Positions 46,956-59,244 of a stretch of DNA of 64,000 nucleotides are shown here, one piece after another. A model generated the notes under the pieces. The model did not search any database and had not been told where the DNA came from. It was given only the letters and a program-made list of their open reading frames with translations. The stretch comes from Hirudinaria manillensis. Its lineage: Eukaryota; Annelida; Clitellata; Hirudinida; Hirudinidae. A program made the translations under genes and the position numbers. The first letter of the stretch is position 1. Each line of letters opens with the position of its first letter. The stretch covers positions 8,074,244 to 8,138,243 of the forward strand of contig CM067526.1 of the NCBI GenBank assembly GCA_034509925.1, written 5' to 3'.

Positions 46956-49900
46956 ATGTCTGGAAGAGCAGAAGCCGGAGGAGACATGGTTTTGATCAGA
47001 GGAAAGGTGATTTGGAGAATATTTTCTTGATTAATTAATATTATCCAATTAAGATTGTTCTGAATTAAGTGCGAAAGAAACCAATCTATGCTAATTGAGC
47101 TATTGTTTGATTATTTGCAAAGTACGTAGGATGTTCCACACATTAAAATTGTATTGTTGTGCTACTACGTCATCGACTTTGTTGATCATCAAAAAGATGA
47201 TCAGAACGAAAATACAGGTATTCATTGATGGAAGTTCGTAAGTCGGTGGGCATTTAATTATTTCAGGAGTCATTAGTTTCTTTGCTCTTGACTTTTATTA
47301 AACTGGTTTCTTTTGTAAAATCACATCAATTGCACGACTTGATTTCATCGCTGCAATAATCTCAAACGAGCCACGATGAATCCAATACTCTTGTTCTTCG
47401 ACAGCTTGCAGCCAAGTACGACCAGGCAGCAGAGGCAGAGGTCATCGAATGGTTTCGTCAACTCCTGAGCCTCAACCTGCCTGACGGAATGATGAACCTC
47501 AGCAGAGCTCTGAGTGACGGTCAAGCACTTATCAAGTTAGTTACCGATCCTGTCAATGTGGTTATCAAAGATTCTCCAGTTAATTAATACCAATTAAGTT
47601 AATTAAAAGATAAATAATTAAAAAATATCGATTGGGCTAGAAATTGTTTTAAGAAGTCAATTACAGCTAAAACTTTGAATTGTGGTAGCCGGAAATAGGA
47701 TAAAATCTTTCCTTAGGGTTGTTTATTCAAGATTTTACTTTAGTTTAACTTAAACACCTGATAAAAAAGACACTTTTTTATACAGGTTTTACTTAATCAC
47801 TTTTGATGGTAAATTGGGCAAATTAATTGATGTAACATTAGGACAACTTATATATTTACTAGACAATATCATCAATAAATTGATGATCTATTTCTTCATC
47901 TTTTCAGTCTCGCTAAGGTGGTTCAGACAAATTCTGAATATTGTCCACCAAATGCCGCCAAGATGGCCCTGAAAGGCAACAAGGGAGACGTTCCTTTCAA
48001 GCAGGTAGAATCCCTTGTTGAACCGCATTGACGGTAAATCGTTAAATAGAATCCAAGCATCAAACCTGCGTGAAGGTCGGTCGAATGCGGCAATAACGGC
48101 GACAGCCCTTATGTGTCGTGTTCAATACTCACTATGCACCTCCAGGGAATGCCCTCGGGCGGGTAGATATACAAATAACGACCGATTAAGAAGTGCCTTC
48201 GCTTGTTAGGATGCATTCAAAATATTAGCTAAGCACATTTATATTTTTCCAGATGGAAAATATCCAAACCTTCCTCAACTTCTGCGAAAATTACGGAGTT
48301 CCACGCAACAACCTTTTCCAGACTGTCGATTTGTACGAATGCCGTAACATGGCTCAAGTCTTGGCTTGCATACAGGGTCTTGGAAGCGAGGTACATTTTC
48401 TGCCATTTTATCCCAGCGAAACGAAACTTAATTATTAATTAACAAGTAAATTAAAAAGTAGAATTTTAAAATTCCAACAATTATTTAAAGTCAACGGACA
48501 ATCAAATTTATTAGGAAGTAATGAATAGGAACAAGCACTCATGCTTTAAATGAGAATATAGTAATATTTACGATATCAATTCAAGAAATCAATGTATGCA
48601 GTATTCGATAATATTTCATTAGTGAGTCGTTTAAGTCTTAAAGTCATTAGTGTTAGTAAATAAAATATAATTTATTAAAATAATAATTTAAAATAATTAA
48701 CATAATTTATTAAAAATTATTATTCAGTGTCAAAGAAATGGATTCAAAGGTCCAGTCATTGGACCAAAGCCATCTGAAAGGAACCAAAGGAATTGGTCAG
48801 TGGAGCAGCTAAGAAAGGGTCACACTATCATTGGTCTGCAGTCCGGAACAAACAAATTTGCCACCCAATCAGGAATGACCATTGGTGGAGTGAGACATGT
48901 TGCCGATATCAGAGCAGACGATTTGATCAAGGAGGGCCAAGGAGTTATTGGACTGCAGGCTGGCACAAACAAATTCGCCAGTCAAAAGGGAATGAGAATC
49001 GGAGCTGTAAGACACGTGGCTGATATCAGAGCAGACGATATGACAAAGGAAGGTCAAGGTGTGATTGGTCTCCAAGCTGGAACCAACAAGTACGCTACAC
49101 AATCAGGAATGACCATAGGAGGTGTTAGGCATGCCGCCGATATTAGGGCTGATGACATGACAAAGGAAGGACAGGGCGTGATTGGTCTGCAAGCCGGTAC
49201 GAACAAATTTGCTACCCAATCGGGAATGACCATTGGAGGAGTAAGACACGTAGCAGACATCAGAGCCGATGACGTATCAAAGGAAGGCTCTGCTGTCATT
49301 GGTCTGCAGATGGGCACCAACCGTTGCGCCAACCAATCTGGTTAGCTCTATAATTTGTTTTAACTAATTCATATTCGAATATATTAATACCTTTAATGGT
49401 GATAATCAGTAGTGGATCATTACAAGTTAACCCCAAAATTTTTCTAGATACAAATTCTAGTTATGTTTAATCATGTAATATCAATCTTTCTTAAAGGAAT
49501 GACTTTCGGAGGAGTCCGACATGTTGCCGATATCAGGGCCGATGATGTCACCAAAGAAGGTTCTGCTGTTATTGGCTTGCAGATGGGCAGCAACAAGTTT
49601 GCCAACCAATCAGGAATGAGCTTTGGTGCCGTTCGTCACGTCGGTTAGTTGCTACTTCAACGATATACATTGTAAATCATTGCATTGTGAGTTCGGGTTA
49701 AAAAGGGTTATAAAATTTGTGAGAAATATTTGAGCAATATTAAATATATTTATTGGCAACGCTTCAATAATTAACAAGAAAAATGATCGTCCTCAGCTGA
49801 TATCAGAGCCGATGACTTAACGAAAGATGGATCTTCAATCATTGGTCTCCAAATGGGCAGCAACAAATTTGCCAACCAATCAGGAATGAGCTTTGGAGCA

Positions 49901-50741
49901 GTGCGTCACGTTTCAGACATCAAGGTAGGGAATGATAATAACACCATTTCTTCATTCTCTTTGTCGATCAGGAATTGCTTCCATTTCTTCTATTTAATCT
50001 GTCAAATCAAGGTAGAAAATAATATCAATCGTCATGCGTTTCTGATAGGTCGACGAACTGTCCAAAGAAGGAGCAGGTGTTATCGGACTTCAGATGGGCA
50101 CAAACAAAGGGGCCAGTCAAACTGGAATGACCTTTGGGGGAGTTCGTCATGGTGGCGACATCAAGGTTATTTACTGTCGCCATTTATCTAAACTCTCCCA
50201 TATCAAAATATTCCCCTTTCCACACATTTCATCCGATTTAGCATTTAATATACTAATTAAAAAATTACTTCTTTCACTTTTTCCGCGTTTCGCAAATTTG
50301 ATTCTTCGAACAAACCTATTATTAATTAATTTGTCCTCAATAATAAGCTATATCTAATCTCATATATTTCAAATTTATTAAAAAAAAAACATTTTCCTCA
50401 TTTATTGTTGTAATATAATTGCTAAAGTTAAGTTTTTTTTTAATGTAAAGGTTGAAGAGCTGTCCAAAGAAGGTGCTTCCGCTGTCAATCTGCAATATGG
50501 CAATCCCCACGGTGCCAACCAATCTGGTATGTCATTTGGAGGAAGAAGAGACATTGGCGGTGTCTCTCCACAAGACAACTACTACAACCAGGGCTATGGA
50601 CAGGACCCCAACAACTATTACGGACAAGACCCCAACAACTACTACGGACAAGATCCTAACAGCTACTATGGACAGAACCCCGGCTATTACGACGGACAGG
50701 ACCAGAGTGGCAACTACTATGGCCAAGAAGCAACCTACTGA
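46956..50741 (+). CDS. Calponin-family protein: CH domain plus nine CLIK repeats
   Basis: Nine exons: 46956-47006, 47405-47535, 47908-48004, 48253-48390, 48728-49340, 49497-49643, 49797-49924, 50049-50165, 50451-50741; 570 residues, consistent phases. Residues about 18-140 are a single type-3 calponin-homology domain (EVIEWFRQLLSLNLPDG, FLNFCENYGVP, NMAQVLACIQGLG). Then come nine calponin/CLIK repeats with the core VIGLQxGTNKxAxQSGMxxGxxRHVxDI; the ninth is degenerate (VNLQYGNPHGANQSG). Repeats 1-5 share one large exon, while 6-9 are split among small exons. The C-terminus is a Tyr/Gln/Asn-rich tail with five GQDPNNYY-like units. Vertebrate calponins have three repeats; higher numbers occur in invertebrate relatives such as UNC-87. 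CLIK repeats bind and stabilise actin filaments, so a role in muscle or the actin cytoskeleton is likely. Confidence 0.93.
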
Positions 50742-52045
50742 TCACAACAACCATACATATCTTTAAAAAGCTAGTCAGAAACACTTAATCGAGTCGTTAT
50801 TAAACATTAGTTATTATACTTTAAAATATTCTTACCATAGCCTTTTTCGAAATGTACGGATAAATGAGATGCAAAGAGAACATTTAAACTGCAAAAGGAA
50901 CCCTATTCCTAACAAAATATGAATTTTGCAAAATACAATTGCAGTCCGAATGTACAGCTTTGCATTTAAGCTAAATGTCTCCCAAATCTAAATGTTTTAT
51001 TGTGTTTCTTGTGAACGTTTAAAAAAATTCTTGTGAAGGTCGGTGTGTCGTGTCTTCATTAATAACAAAATTTAAAATATAAAACCGTCACTTTAGAATT
51101 TGAATAATAGTCTTAAGAAATCTGTAGATTAACGAAGTTAAATTAGATCGACTGATGATTACAAAATGGAAAGAATTTATTCAGTCCCCTCAACTCAAAG
51201 TCGGTTACTAACTTAATAAGCTGATGGTATTAATAAGTACATTTACCTATCGCCATAAAGGGGATCTCTGGAATGGCCCCCGTGATGCAAGTCCGACCGC
51301 GGACGCAATAAAGGAGGGGCAAACCAGTCAAGGCCGCCTATTAATTAGCTTACGTCAGGACAAGAACTCGGTGGCACCTTAACCCCAATCTGATTTAAAC
51401 GATAATTTTAACCGCCCACCAAATATAATCAATGAAACCAAATAACTCGAATAATCTTCTACACATATAACATACTTTTTTTCAGAGGTCGTTCAACATT
51501 TTTGTGATAGATTGTATAATGTATAACAAAGGCATAAATTCAACCAAACTTCAACGGAAATGTTTTGAAAGGACAGCATAAAACATGAATGAAATAGAAA
51601 AATAGCATTTTACAAATGATTCCTCAGCCATGGCTTTAAAGTGATGTAGCCAGAAAAGTTGGAAAAGAAACTGATTAAAAACTAAACAAGCATGGCATAC
51701 AATCTAAAAGGAGGAAATCCACGGGCTAGAGCCATTATGAGAGATCTTTGGCACAAACCAGAAAGGTTAAACATATGTTACTTGAAACAATATAAAGTGG
51801 AAAATATAGTCATAAGAGCCATTAACTTATAAGTTGTTAATTTTATGAAAATAAAACTAAGACATAAAATTGTAATGCAGGAAGAAGAACAATAGCAGCA
51901 ACATTAACAAGAAAAACAGAGTATCATTCACTTGATAGACAATGCAGGGAAGAAACCAAATTCCAAAAGAGATATCATGATATATAATGGGAATATGATA
52001 AATGATAAAAGTTAGGCTTAATCAAAACAGACATAGGTGGAATGA
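50742..52045. other. Convergent 3' regions of the calponin and PAM genes
   Basis: 1.3 kb between two convergent stop codons, expected to be 3' UTRs. A small GC-richer stretch at about 51255-51380 is visible; no function seen. Confidence 0.5.
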
Positions 52046-55000
52046 TCAAATTTGTCCAGATTTGAAATTTGACACTGAAAATTCTTCTTCAGATTCACTC
52101 TCAAGTCTTTTGAGTTCCTCTTCTCTGATGGTCTCAGGAATTGAAGCTTTGCCAGTGACAAATGTTTTGACTATTTCTCCTGTTGATTTGCCATTGTATC
52201 TTCTGTTTACTTGGTGGGCTGCTTCTAGGTGCGAGTATCCCTTAAGATCCTTGCGTCTACCTTTGAGATATATTGCCATTCCGACGATAACAGAAAGAGG
52301 CAACACAAAAAGACAAAGTACGACAATAAAAATCAACGTCAACTTGTACTTTTTGTCCTCGACTCCATCTAAGTTATTTCCTTGATCATCAATCAATGTC
52401 TTCCCAACAGGCCTTCTGTGATATGTGACTCCAACTTTTTTTGAAGCCTTTTGTTTGTCCATGCTTGGAGCAGAATCGAATTTTAGGACGAGTCCGGGTT
52501 TATCTGCGATGGCAATTATCACGAAGCTTCCATCCGGACTGACGGTAATGTCATGAGGAGAAGATCCTGGATTGTGAAGAGGTGGCAGATTCCACTTTGA
52601 AAGAATTCTCCCCTGAGCTGGATCCACAATCATAGCAGTGAATATCTTCATTTCATGAGAATCCCCAAATGACACTTGTCCATTGACACAAAAAAGTTTT
52701 TCTTTTGCTGAATTGTAAGAAATTGCAAACAGTTCTGGTTTGAAATCATCTTGTCTAATTTCTTTCAGAAGCTTTCCTGTTGCATCATAGCTCAAAATCT
52801 TTGCATTCAACCTATCTGCAACATAAACAACTCCAAGAATTTCATCAATAGAAATACTATGTGGTAGGCCTGAGTTGCTATTCAATTCCCATGATTTCAA
52901 AAAAGTCCCAAATCTATCAAAGACCACGATTCTATTGTTACAATAACCGTCGGCAACATAAACATATCCAGTAAGATTGGTGGCAACACCTGCAGGCTTG
53001 CAGAAATGATTTGCATCTGATCCTGGCATAAACTCAGTGCCCAATGTTAATGCAGGTTGGATAATGCCATCAGATTTCAAGGAAGACAACTGAAATTTGA
53101 ATACTTGGTGCATGGCCACATCAGTAACCCAAATGGATCCTTCCCTGCTGAAGTGCAGCCCGTGAGGCAGATAAAAAAAATCTCTACCCCAGAAGTTGAT
53201 TGGAATCCCAGATGTAGCATTTAGTTGTACAATAACATTCTCATTTATTGGACCTGATCTTCTTTTCTGGTATATGTGACTGGAATCAAATGAATCACTT
53301 TCCCAAACCGTTTTCCCTCTTTGAAGAACATAAACAAATGAATTATCAGCAGAAACTCCAGACACCTGTCCAAATAGGAAATCACTTGGTAGTCTTGGCC
53401 AGTTATTAACAGGTTGAAGCAAAATCTCTTCGGTCGAATTAACATTAGCATGACTCGAAGTGTGATGATGGTGATGACCTGATTTATGACCTTCTCCAAG
53501 GGCATCAAGTTCAGGATTAGGTGGTAAAAGCTCAGTTGCTTCTGCAGGAGCATTTTTGGACAACTCTGGAAATTGGTCATTATCGCATAAAGTTATTGGC
53601 CTATTGTCATTGGAAGATTGGTAGTACATGATGTAAAAGTTGCACATCTCATCATTGTGTGTGCCACCTATATGTACATCACTCTCAAAACCTTCAGAAC
53701 TGTATACGCATTTTGCAACAAGATAATCATTATTCTTTATGGTGACCCCACTGTTGGCAACAGGCCAAAATGCCTGTGGCCAGCTTGGATTTCCTTTGCC
53801 AATTTGTGTCCAATTAGAACCATGTACCACATAAGCACTTATCATCAAACCCAACATGTGAGCATGAACCCTGAAGGCAAAAGGGTGGAGTTCAGAATTG
53901 TCAGTGTAAATGCATGAAACATTGCCTATAATCCTCTTTTTGTTGGCAGGGATGACCACATTAGAAGAATCCATAAGAAGAACACCTGCAGAATTTGGTA
54001 ATTGATCACTAGTTATCTTCATCAGGAGCTGAGTCTGATCGGGAAGGTTTATTACAGTTCGATAATGCACTTGGATCTGGAGATAGTCGATAAATTCATC
54101 CCCAATCACAAAGCCAACATCTTTAGGAAGATTTGTGGATGGGGCATTTCTGGCCCATGCAAAATATATGTAACTTGGTTGACAATCCCCATCACAATCT
54201 TTGGCATGCCCAAGTCTATTTGGTGAACCTGAACAGGCAAATAGGAGTAAATGGTGGACGTCTGGATTATCAGGAATAACTTCAAACCCAATGATGAAAT
54301 GCTTGCCAGAAAATGGAGGAGACCAATCCATACACACATAGGTATCTTCATCTGATGTTGTCACATTTGGCATTTGAATTTTATAAAAATCTTTTGAATC
54401 AGAAAGTTGGTTGTTATAAGAATTGTGGCTGTGGTCATGGTTTAGCATATCATCATGATCTCCACTATCTTCACGAGGCAGAAGAGACTTTACTTCAGGC
54501 GGTAGGGAAGACAAGACATTCTGGGAAGAGTCGCTATCACAAGTTGGTGCAATGGAATCAGCTTTCCTGTAGTACATGAGATTAAATTCACATATTTCAC
54601 CAATTTTAATACTAGGACTAGACAAGCAAGCCAGTACTAAATCATCTCCTCTAGTTATTGTACTGCTTGAGTTTATATGATGAAATGCTTGAGATGAATG
54701 AAGATTAGGTTTTCCAAATTTGATCCAGTTTTCACCCTTTTTCATGAAGCCTCTTACCAAAGACTCATTTGAAGAAGCGAAGGCAAATGGATACAGTTCA
54801 ACATCATTGTGAACTTCGCAAGAGGCCAGTCTAATCATTTGAGAATCACTTGAATTGCTTAATTCATTTAGTGTCACAGCTATCACTCCAGCTACATATG
54901 GTTTAGGTTCAGTATCAAGATTCAGCATAACACCTGACTTGGAGGTTGATGCATTACTTAAGTGAATCTTCAATTTAAGGTATTCAATAATGCTATCACC

Positions 55001-55390
55001 AAAAATTTCAAAGGCTACTTCGTTTGGTAAGGTGACTGACTCTATATTTTTATCAAAAACATAAAGCAGCTGTTCATTTTTACACTTTTTTGTGCAATCA
55101 TTCCAAAAAAGACTTGCATCCTGATCCCCTGAACACCCCATCACCAAAATCCGTTGATCATTTAAATTTCCAAGAAGTGGTTTAAAACTAGTGAGAAACA
55201 TCTTTTTAGATGGAGTCAATTTCCATGTTGTGCAAATATAATCACCACTTTTACTTTGGGTATCGTTTGGCATCAAAATTTCGTAAGATATCTCCTTGGA
55301 ATGAACAGATGTAAGCACTGCAAGTGAGAAATAAAAGAAGACACAAAACCATATGCTAATGTTGGACCAGCTGATATTTCTTCGAATCAT
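52046..55390 (-). CDS. PAM: Bifunctional peptidylglycine alpha-amidating monooxygenase with an extra dead PHM domain
   Basis: A single uninterrupted frame of 1114 residues; the frame is open upstream but 55390 is its first ATG (A at -3). A signal peptide (FCVFFYFSLAVLTSVHS) leads into two PHM-type domains. The first (about 34-275) has lost nearly all copper ligands: the HH pair is QR (79-80), the HxH site is gone, and the Met is Ile (266); one His (143) remains. The second (about 335-595) keeps VHH (379-380), VHY (442), HAH (509, 511) and the EMCN Met (582). A His-rich linker (about 636-643) leads to the PAL domain (about 665-970) with Arg 691, zinc histidines in LPHGL (743), LPHSI (844) and SPHDI (946), and DGYCNNR Tyr (816). 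A membrane helix (1017-1042) and acidic cytosolic tail follow. PAM converts C-terminal glycine of neuropeptides to an amide in secretory granules, using copper, ascorbate and oxygen, then zinc. Confidence 0.95.
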   Translation of the reverse strand: MIRRNISWSNISIWFCVFFYFSLAVLTSVHSKEISYEILMPNDTQSKSGDYICTTWKLTPSKKMFLTSFKPLLGNLNDQRILVMGCSGDQDASLFWNDCTKKCKNEQLLYVFDKNIESVTLPNEVAFEIFGDSIIEYLKLKIHLSNASTSKSGVMLNLDTEPKPYVAGVIAVTLNELSNSSDSQMIRLASCEVHNDVELYPFAFASSNESLVRGFMKKGENWIKFGKPNLHSSQAFHHINSSSTITRGDDLVLACLSSPSIKIGEICEFNLMYYRKADSIAPTCDSDSSQNVLSSLPPEVKSLLPREDSGDHDDMLNHDHSHNSYNNQLSDSKDFYKIQMPNVTTSDEDTYVCMDWSPPFSGKHFIIGFEVIPDNPDVHHLLLFACSGSPNRLGHAKDCDGDCQPSYIYFAWARNAPSTNLPKDVGFVIGDEFIDYLQIQVHYRTVINLPDQTQLLMKITSDQLPNSAGVLLMDSSNVVIPANKKRIIGNVSCIYTDNSELHPFAFRVHAHMLGLMISAYVVHGSNWTQIGKGNPSWPQAFWPVANSGVTIKNNDYLVAKCVYSSEGFESDVHIGGTHNDEMCNFYIMYYQSSNDNRPITLCDNDQFPELSKNAPAEATELLPPNPELDALGEGHKSGHHHHHTSSHANVNSTEEILLQPVNNWPRLPSDFLFGQVSGVSADNSFVYVLQRGKTVWESDSFDSSHIYQKRRSGPINENVIVQLNATSGIPINFWGRDFFYLPHGLHFSREGSIWVTDVAMHQVFKFQLSSLKSDGIIQPALTLGTEFMPGSDANHFCKPAGVATNLTGYVYVADGYCNNRIVVFDRFGTFLKSWELNSNSGLPHSISIDEILGVVYVADRLNAKILSYDATGKLLKEIRQDDFKPELFAISYNSAKEKLFCVNGQVSFGDSHEMKIFTAMIVDPAQGRILSKWNLPPLHNPGSSPHDITVSPDGSFVIIAIADKPGLVLKFDSAPSMDKQKASKKVGVTYHRRPVGKTLIDDQGNNLDGVEDKKYKLTLIFIVVLCLFVLPLSVIVGMAIYLKGRRKDLKGYSHLEAAHQVNRRYNGKSTGEIVKTFVTGKASIPETIREEELKRLESESEEEFSVSNFKSGQI

Positions 55391-55849
55391 TCTGTCACCG
55401 TTGCAGCTGACTAATACAACCCGAAAACACAAAATCTGAAATCGCAGCACGCGAAAATTCACGAACTACACATTTATAGGTATATCACCAACTACGTGCA
55501 GAATTGGATTGGACAAACACTCACGTAATTGGATTTTTACCTTCAAAATAGTGTTATATAGAATTTGGCCTATATTCTCGCATGTAAAAAATATTTTAAA
55601 TATGTTCTATTGCATTAGTTAAGATAATTATTATAATTATCGTTGTGTCGAAAAAGCATAAGCAAATATATAAACGTTACATGGTCACTCAAATTTAATA
55701 AATAAATATATCTTTAGATTTTTTTATTATATGCCTAATTTCAATCATGATTTGTACTTTTAGCCACATCATCGTTTTAGAGCGCGCAAGTTGTTTTGTT
55801 AGTTTTTATTTAGTCCTCGTAGCGATCCGAAAATAAGAGAGTTTTGGAT
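55391..55849. promoter_or_regulatory. Shared upstream region of PAM and ESCO
   Basis: 460 bp between diverging start codons. It must hold both promoters; no specific element is certain. Confidence 0.5.
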
Positions 55850-58800
55850 ATGGACTTTTTGACGTTGTCATTCTTTTATGGGAAAGGCAAAATCAATAAA
55901 AACAATTTGTCACAAAAGTCAAATTCTGATTCGGGAACCGATGACGCCAGGTATGTCAGAGATATGAAAGAAGACAGTAAAGCTGTTTCGTACAGCCTAA
56001 CCCAAACCAAGGAACTTCGGAAGAGAAAACTATCTGGAACTACGGGGTTGAAAAATATTGCCCCAAAAAATAAAATTCTTAGGCCATGTAACGATCAAAT
56101 AAAAACACCACAATTAGACAAAATAAATTCTGGGATTAACATTGCCCAGGAAATTGATCAAGAGATTCACAGTTGTGGCACTTCCAAAAAATTTTTTAAA
56201 AGCTCCCCAGCACACAGAGAATTGAACCGGTCATACAAAGGATTTCAATTACCTAGGAAACTGGGGTCAAAGTCAAAACTTGGTTCAGAATTGTTTAAGA
56301 GAATGTCACTGGCACACAAACCCTTGTCAGACAGATTGTATGTAAATGAGAATAATGAAGGAATGGATTCAATACTTTCAAACACAGAACATAAAAATGT
56401 TGCAAGTAATGATGTTAGTGATTCTGTTGAGGCAATTCATCAGTTTGGAGATCAAAATCATGCTTCAGCAAGTGGTGATTGTTTATTTCCTAAAGACTTC
56501 AATAATTTTAAAGTGTTCAATAATTTCAATCCATGATTTAATTTCCTTATGATCATTGTAGATGATGTATCATTATCTGGAAATAATTATGTTGACAAAA
56601 GCAAGCAATTTACACAACTCAGGTAAAATCAGTTAATTAGGTATTGACCATATTCATTCATTGATTAGAATTAATTTTTGAACACAAAATATGTATAAAT
56701 ATGTTTTTACTGCTTCCCTAAGTCGTTTTTGGAACTTTGCAAAAAGATTAATTTTTGTTCACATCTCAAATAATTACTAATAAAGGCTGACAGGTGATGG
56801 AAAGGTGGTGAAGTTAGGTGATGAGTCACCCACAAATACTCTCCTTAGTCCTAGAAGGTCAACAAGAATTACTACATTCAGAAGCAAAGATCAGTCCCAA
56901 CAAATGCTATTGGTTAGTTGTTTAACATTTTTTAAAGATATTTAACCAGATCTTTAGTACTAGCATCATTATCTATGTTTTTAATGTTTCCTTATTTTCA
57001 CTGAAATTCCAGGATTTTGGGCAGAAAATGGGCGGTCCAATCCAATGCGATGTCTGTGGCTTGACTTACAATAAATACGAACGGCATGATGAACAATTTC
57101 ACGCAAAGTACCACAGAAAATGTCTCTCGATTCTTAGATTTAATGTGAGGCATTTCAATTATGTTTTAAATTTAATTGTGACTGTTTGGCCAATAATCAG
57201 AGCATCTTATGTATCCTAAGATATTCATGTTTACCTGAAAATAAGAAAATTTATTAAATTTTATTTTCTTTTATTAAATTTTGTTTCCAGAAAATCTGGT
57301 AGGGCTTATTTTTGGGGATATCATATTCTTAAAAAGGCAATAATCTGCTAGCACGTTTATCACCTCATTGTAGAAAAATCACATTTGATGTGCCAAGTCA
57401 TTTATTATAGGTTGTTATTATTTTAAAATCAATAGAAATTCATTTACTACCAAATTAATCCTATGCCAGCTGATGATCTTAACTAGGACTTATTTTTGGG
57501 GAAACATGGTGTGATGCAAGAGCAGTTCTTAACAGGTTCACCATTTGTGTAGCACTCCTAACCAAAGGTGCACTCTGGTCATGTTGCAGATATGATGTTC
57601 AGCATCTCTTGCTCTTGTTATAAAAAAATATTACTCACATTTGGCACACCTTTATGATTGGCCAATCATTCATTGATTTAAGAATTTGAAAACAAATTAT
57701 ATAAAATTTACGATTTAAAATTCCCTCGCATTGATTAAGGTGTAAACTTATGCAGATATCTTCCACGGACAGAATTCTTCAAAGTTTCTCTGATGGAGGA
57801 TTAATCATAGTGCTGTTGGAATCTGATAAAAGTTGGACAAAAGTGAGTTTTTGTCATGTTTTTCTATAGTTTATTTATTTATTTTAAAACAAATATTTAC
57901 TTATGTTGAAGAAATCTTAATGTCTTCTGAAAATGTTTCCAAATTAGTATGTATTAATATAATATGTCATGCAATGTATTGTTATGTTCTTTGAGCAAAT
58001 TATTGATATTCTTATTTGTTAAAGGTGCAGAAATGGCTTAATTAGTTTTTTGTGAGAATATTGTTGTCATTTTTTAATTTTTTGTCAGCCATTTGTAGGA
58101 AATGCTTATCTAAATAGTTCTTAATATTGTATTGATATACATCTTGGCTTGGAGGCTTAAACTCTATAAGGTTGTTGTATCATGTTCACAACCAAACCCT
58201 GGTCTTCCACTTTTCACCTTTGAGAAATAATGTTTAATCAATGACATAAATAAGCTTGTTATTTCATGCCTAAAGAAACACATAAATGAACTACAACGAA
58301 TATTTTGTTAGGTCAACGAAATCAAGAAACAAGTTGACTCTGAACTTGGATTTGTTATTGAGAGGGGATCTTCAATTCCTTGTAAGGTAATTTTGCAAGC
58401 ATTTAAAATATCTATTTGAGACTGAAGATGTTTGCTTAAACAATCAGAAGAACCTGAGTGGACCAAAAACAAACAAAATCTATTATTATCATTATTATTG
58501 ATTTAAATAGCTCAAGCAGAACAATAATAAAATTATTTGCTCACACAGGCATTTCTATACATTAAAGACAATCAAGTCATTGGGTTCTGTCTGGCCCAAG
58601 CTATACAACAAGTTTGTTTTCCATGCTTATTCCTGTCTTGTGCTAAATTAATAAATAAGATAATTGCTCTTTCTGTTAACTTCCATTTCCTTGATTTTTT
58701 TTATGCTTGATTGTTCACATTTCAGGGTTATAAGATGGTCCACAAGAGTTCAAGAGATGATGACAATGTTGAGCAAGAACTCCCAAATGAGGTGAAACCT

Positions 58801-59110
58801 CAGCCATTTTGTTGCAGTGAAATTCCAGAGGTCGTTCAGTGCGGCATAAACAGGATCTGGGTTGCCAAGAATGAAAGGCAAAAAGGTGTGGCCACGAGAC
58901 TCGTGGACGCCTTGAGGTTGGAAGTTTGCATCCTTGCATCACCACAAAAAAATCTTACAAAAAACTGCTTACAGGGGACACTTCGTCCTAGGATTACCTC
59001 TTAGAAAAACAGATATTGCCTTCTCTGATCCTACACCTGATGGAATGGCTTTTGCTGCTAAATATACTGAATCTCCAAACTTCTTAGTTTACAGCAATTC
59101 TGGCCAATAA
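55850..59110 (+). CDS. ESCO: ESCO/Eco1-type cohesin acetyltransferase
   Basis: Nine exons: 55850-56474, 56562-56622, 56786-56912, 57013-57144, 57756-57842, 58312-58386, 58549-58611, 58726-58916, 58975-59110; 498 residues. These enzymes acetylate two lysines of SMC3 in S phase and so establish sister-chromatid cohesion. The N-terminal ~270 residues are low-complexity, Lys/Ser/Asn-rich and probably disordered; the start MDFLTLSFFYGKGK is loosely PIP-box-like. After LDFGQK comes the C2H2 finger (CDVCGLTY, then HDEQFHAKYH), as in all ESCO proteins. The GNAT domain has CGINRIWV, the acetyl-CoA loop RQKGVATRLVDALR, and the conserved end IAFSDPTPDGMAFAAKY. Whether it is ESCO1- or ESCO2-like cannot be told. 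The exon 1 donor was chosen by phase (AGTG/GTGATT); the frame runs on to 56536 unspliced. Poly(A) signal at 59117-59122; the next gene's 3' end is 134 bp away. Confidence 0.92.
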
Positions 59111-59116
59111 TAATTA

Positions 59117-59122
59117 AATAAA
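59117..59122 (+). terminator. Poly(A) signal AATAAA for ESCO
   Basis: AATAAA seven bases after the ESCO stop codon. On the opposite strand, AATAAA at 59206-59201 serves EXOSC3. The two 3' ends therefore probably overlap. Confidence 0.5.
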
Positions 59123-59244
59123 ATTGTTTTGAGTTTTTACTGCAAGTTGTTTTCAAAATTGTATGACGTGGGACGAGATCATTTTGCTGGTTTTGTTAAT
59201 TTTATTTTGAAATGTAAAAAAAAGTTAACTCAAAAATGTCTGCA

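Noticed and set aside
52002-54579. Several plus-strand ORFs inside PAM
   Set aside because: Shadows of the PAM coding frame.
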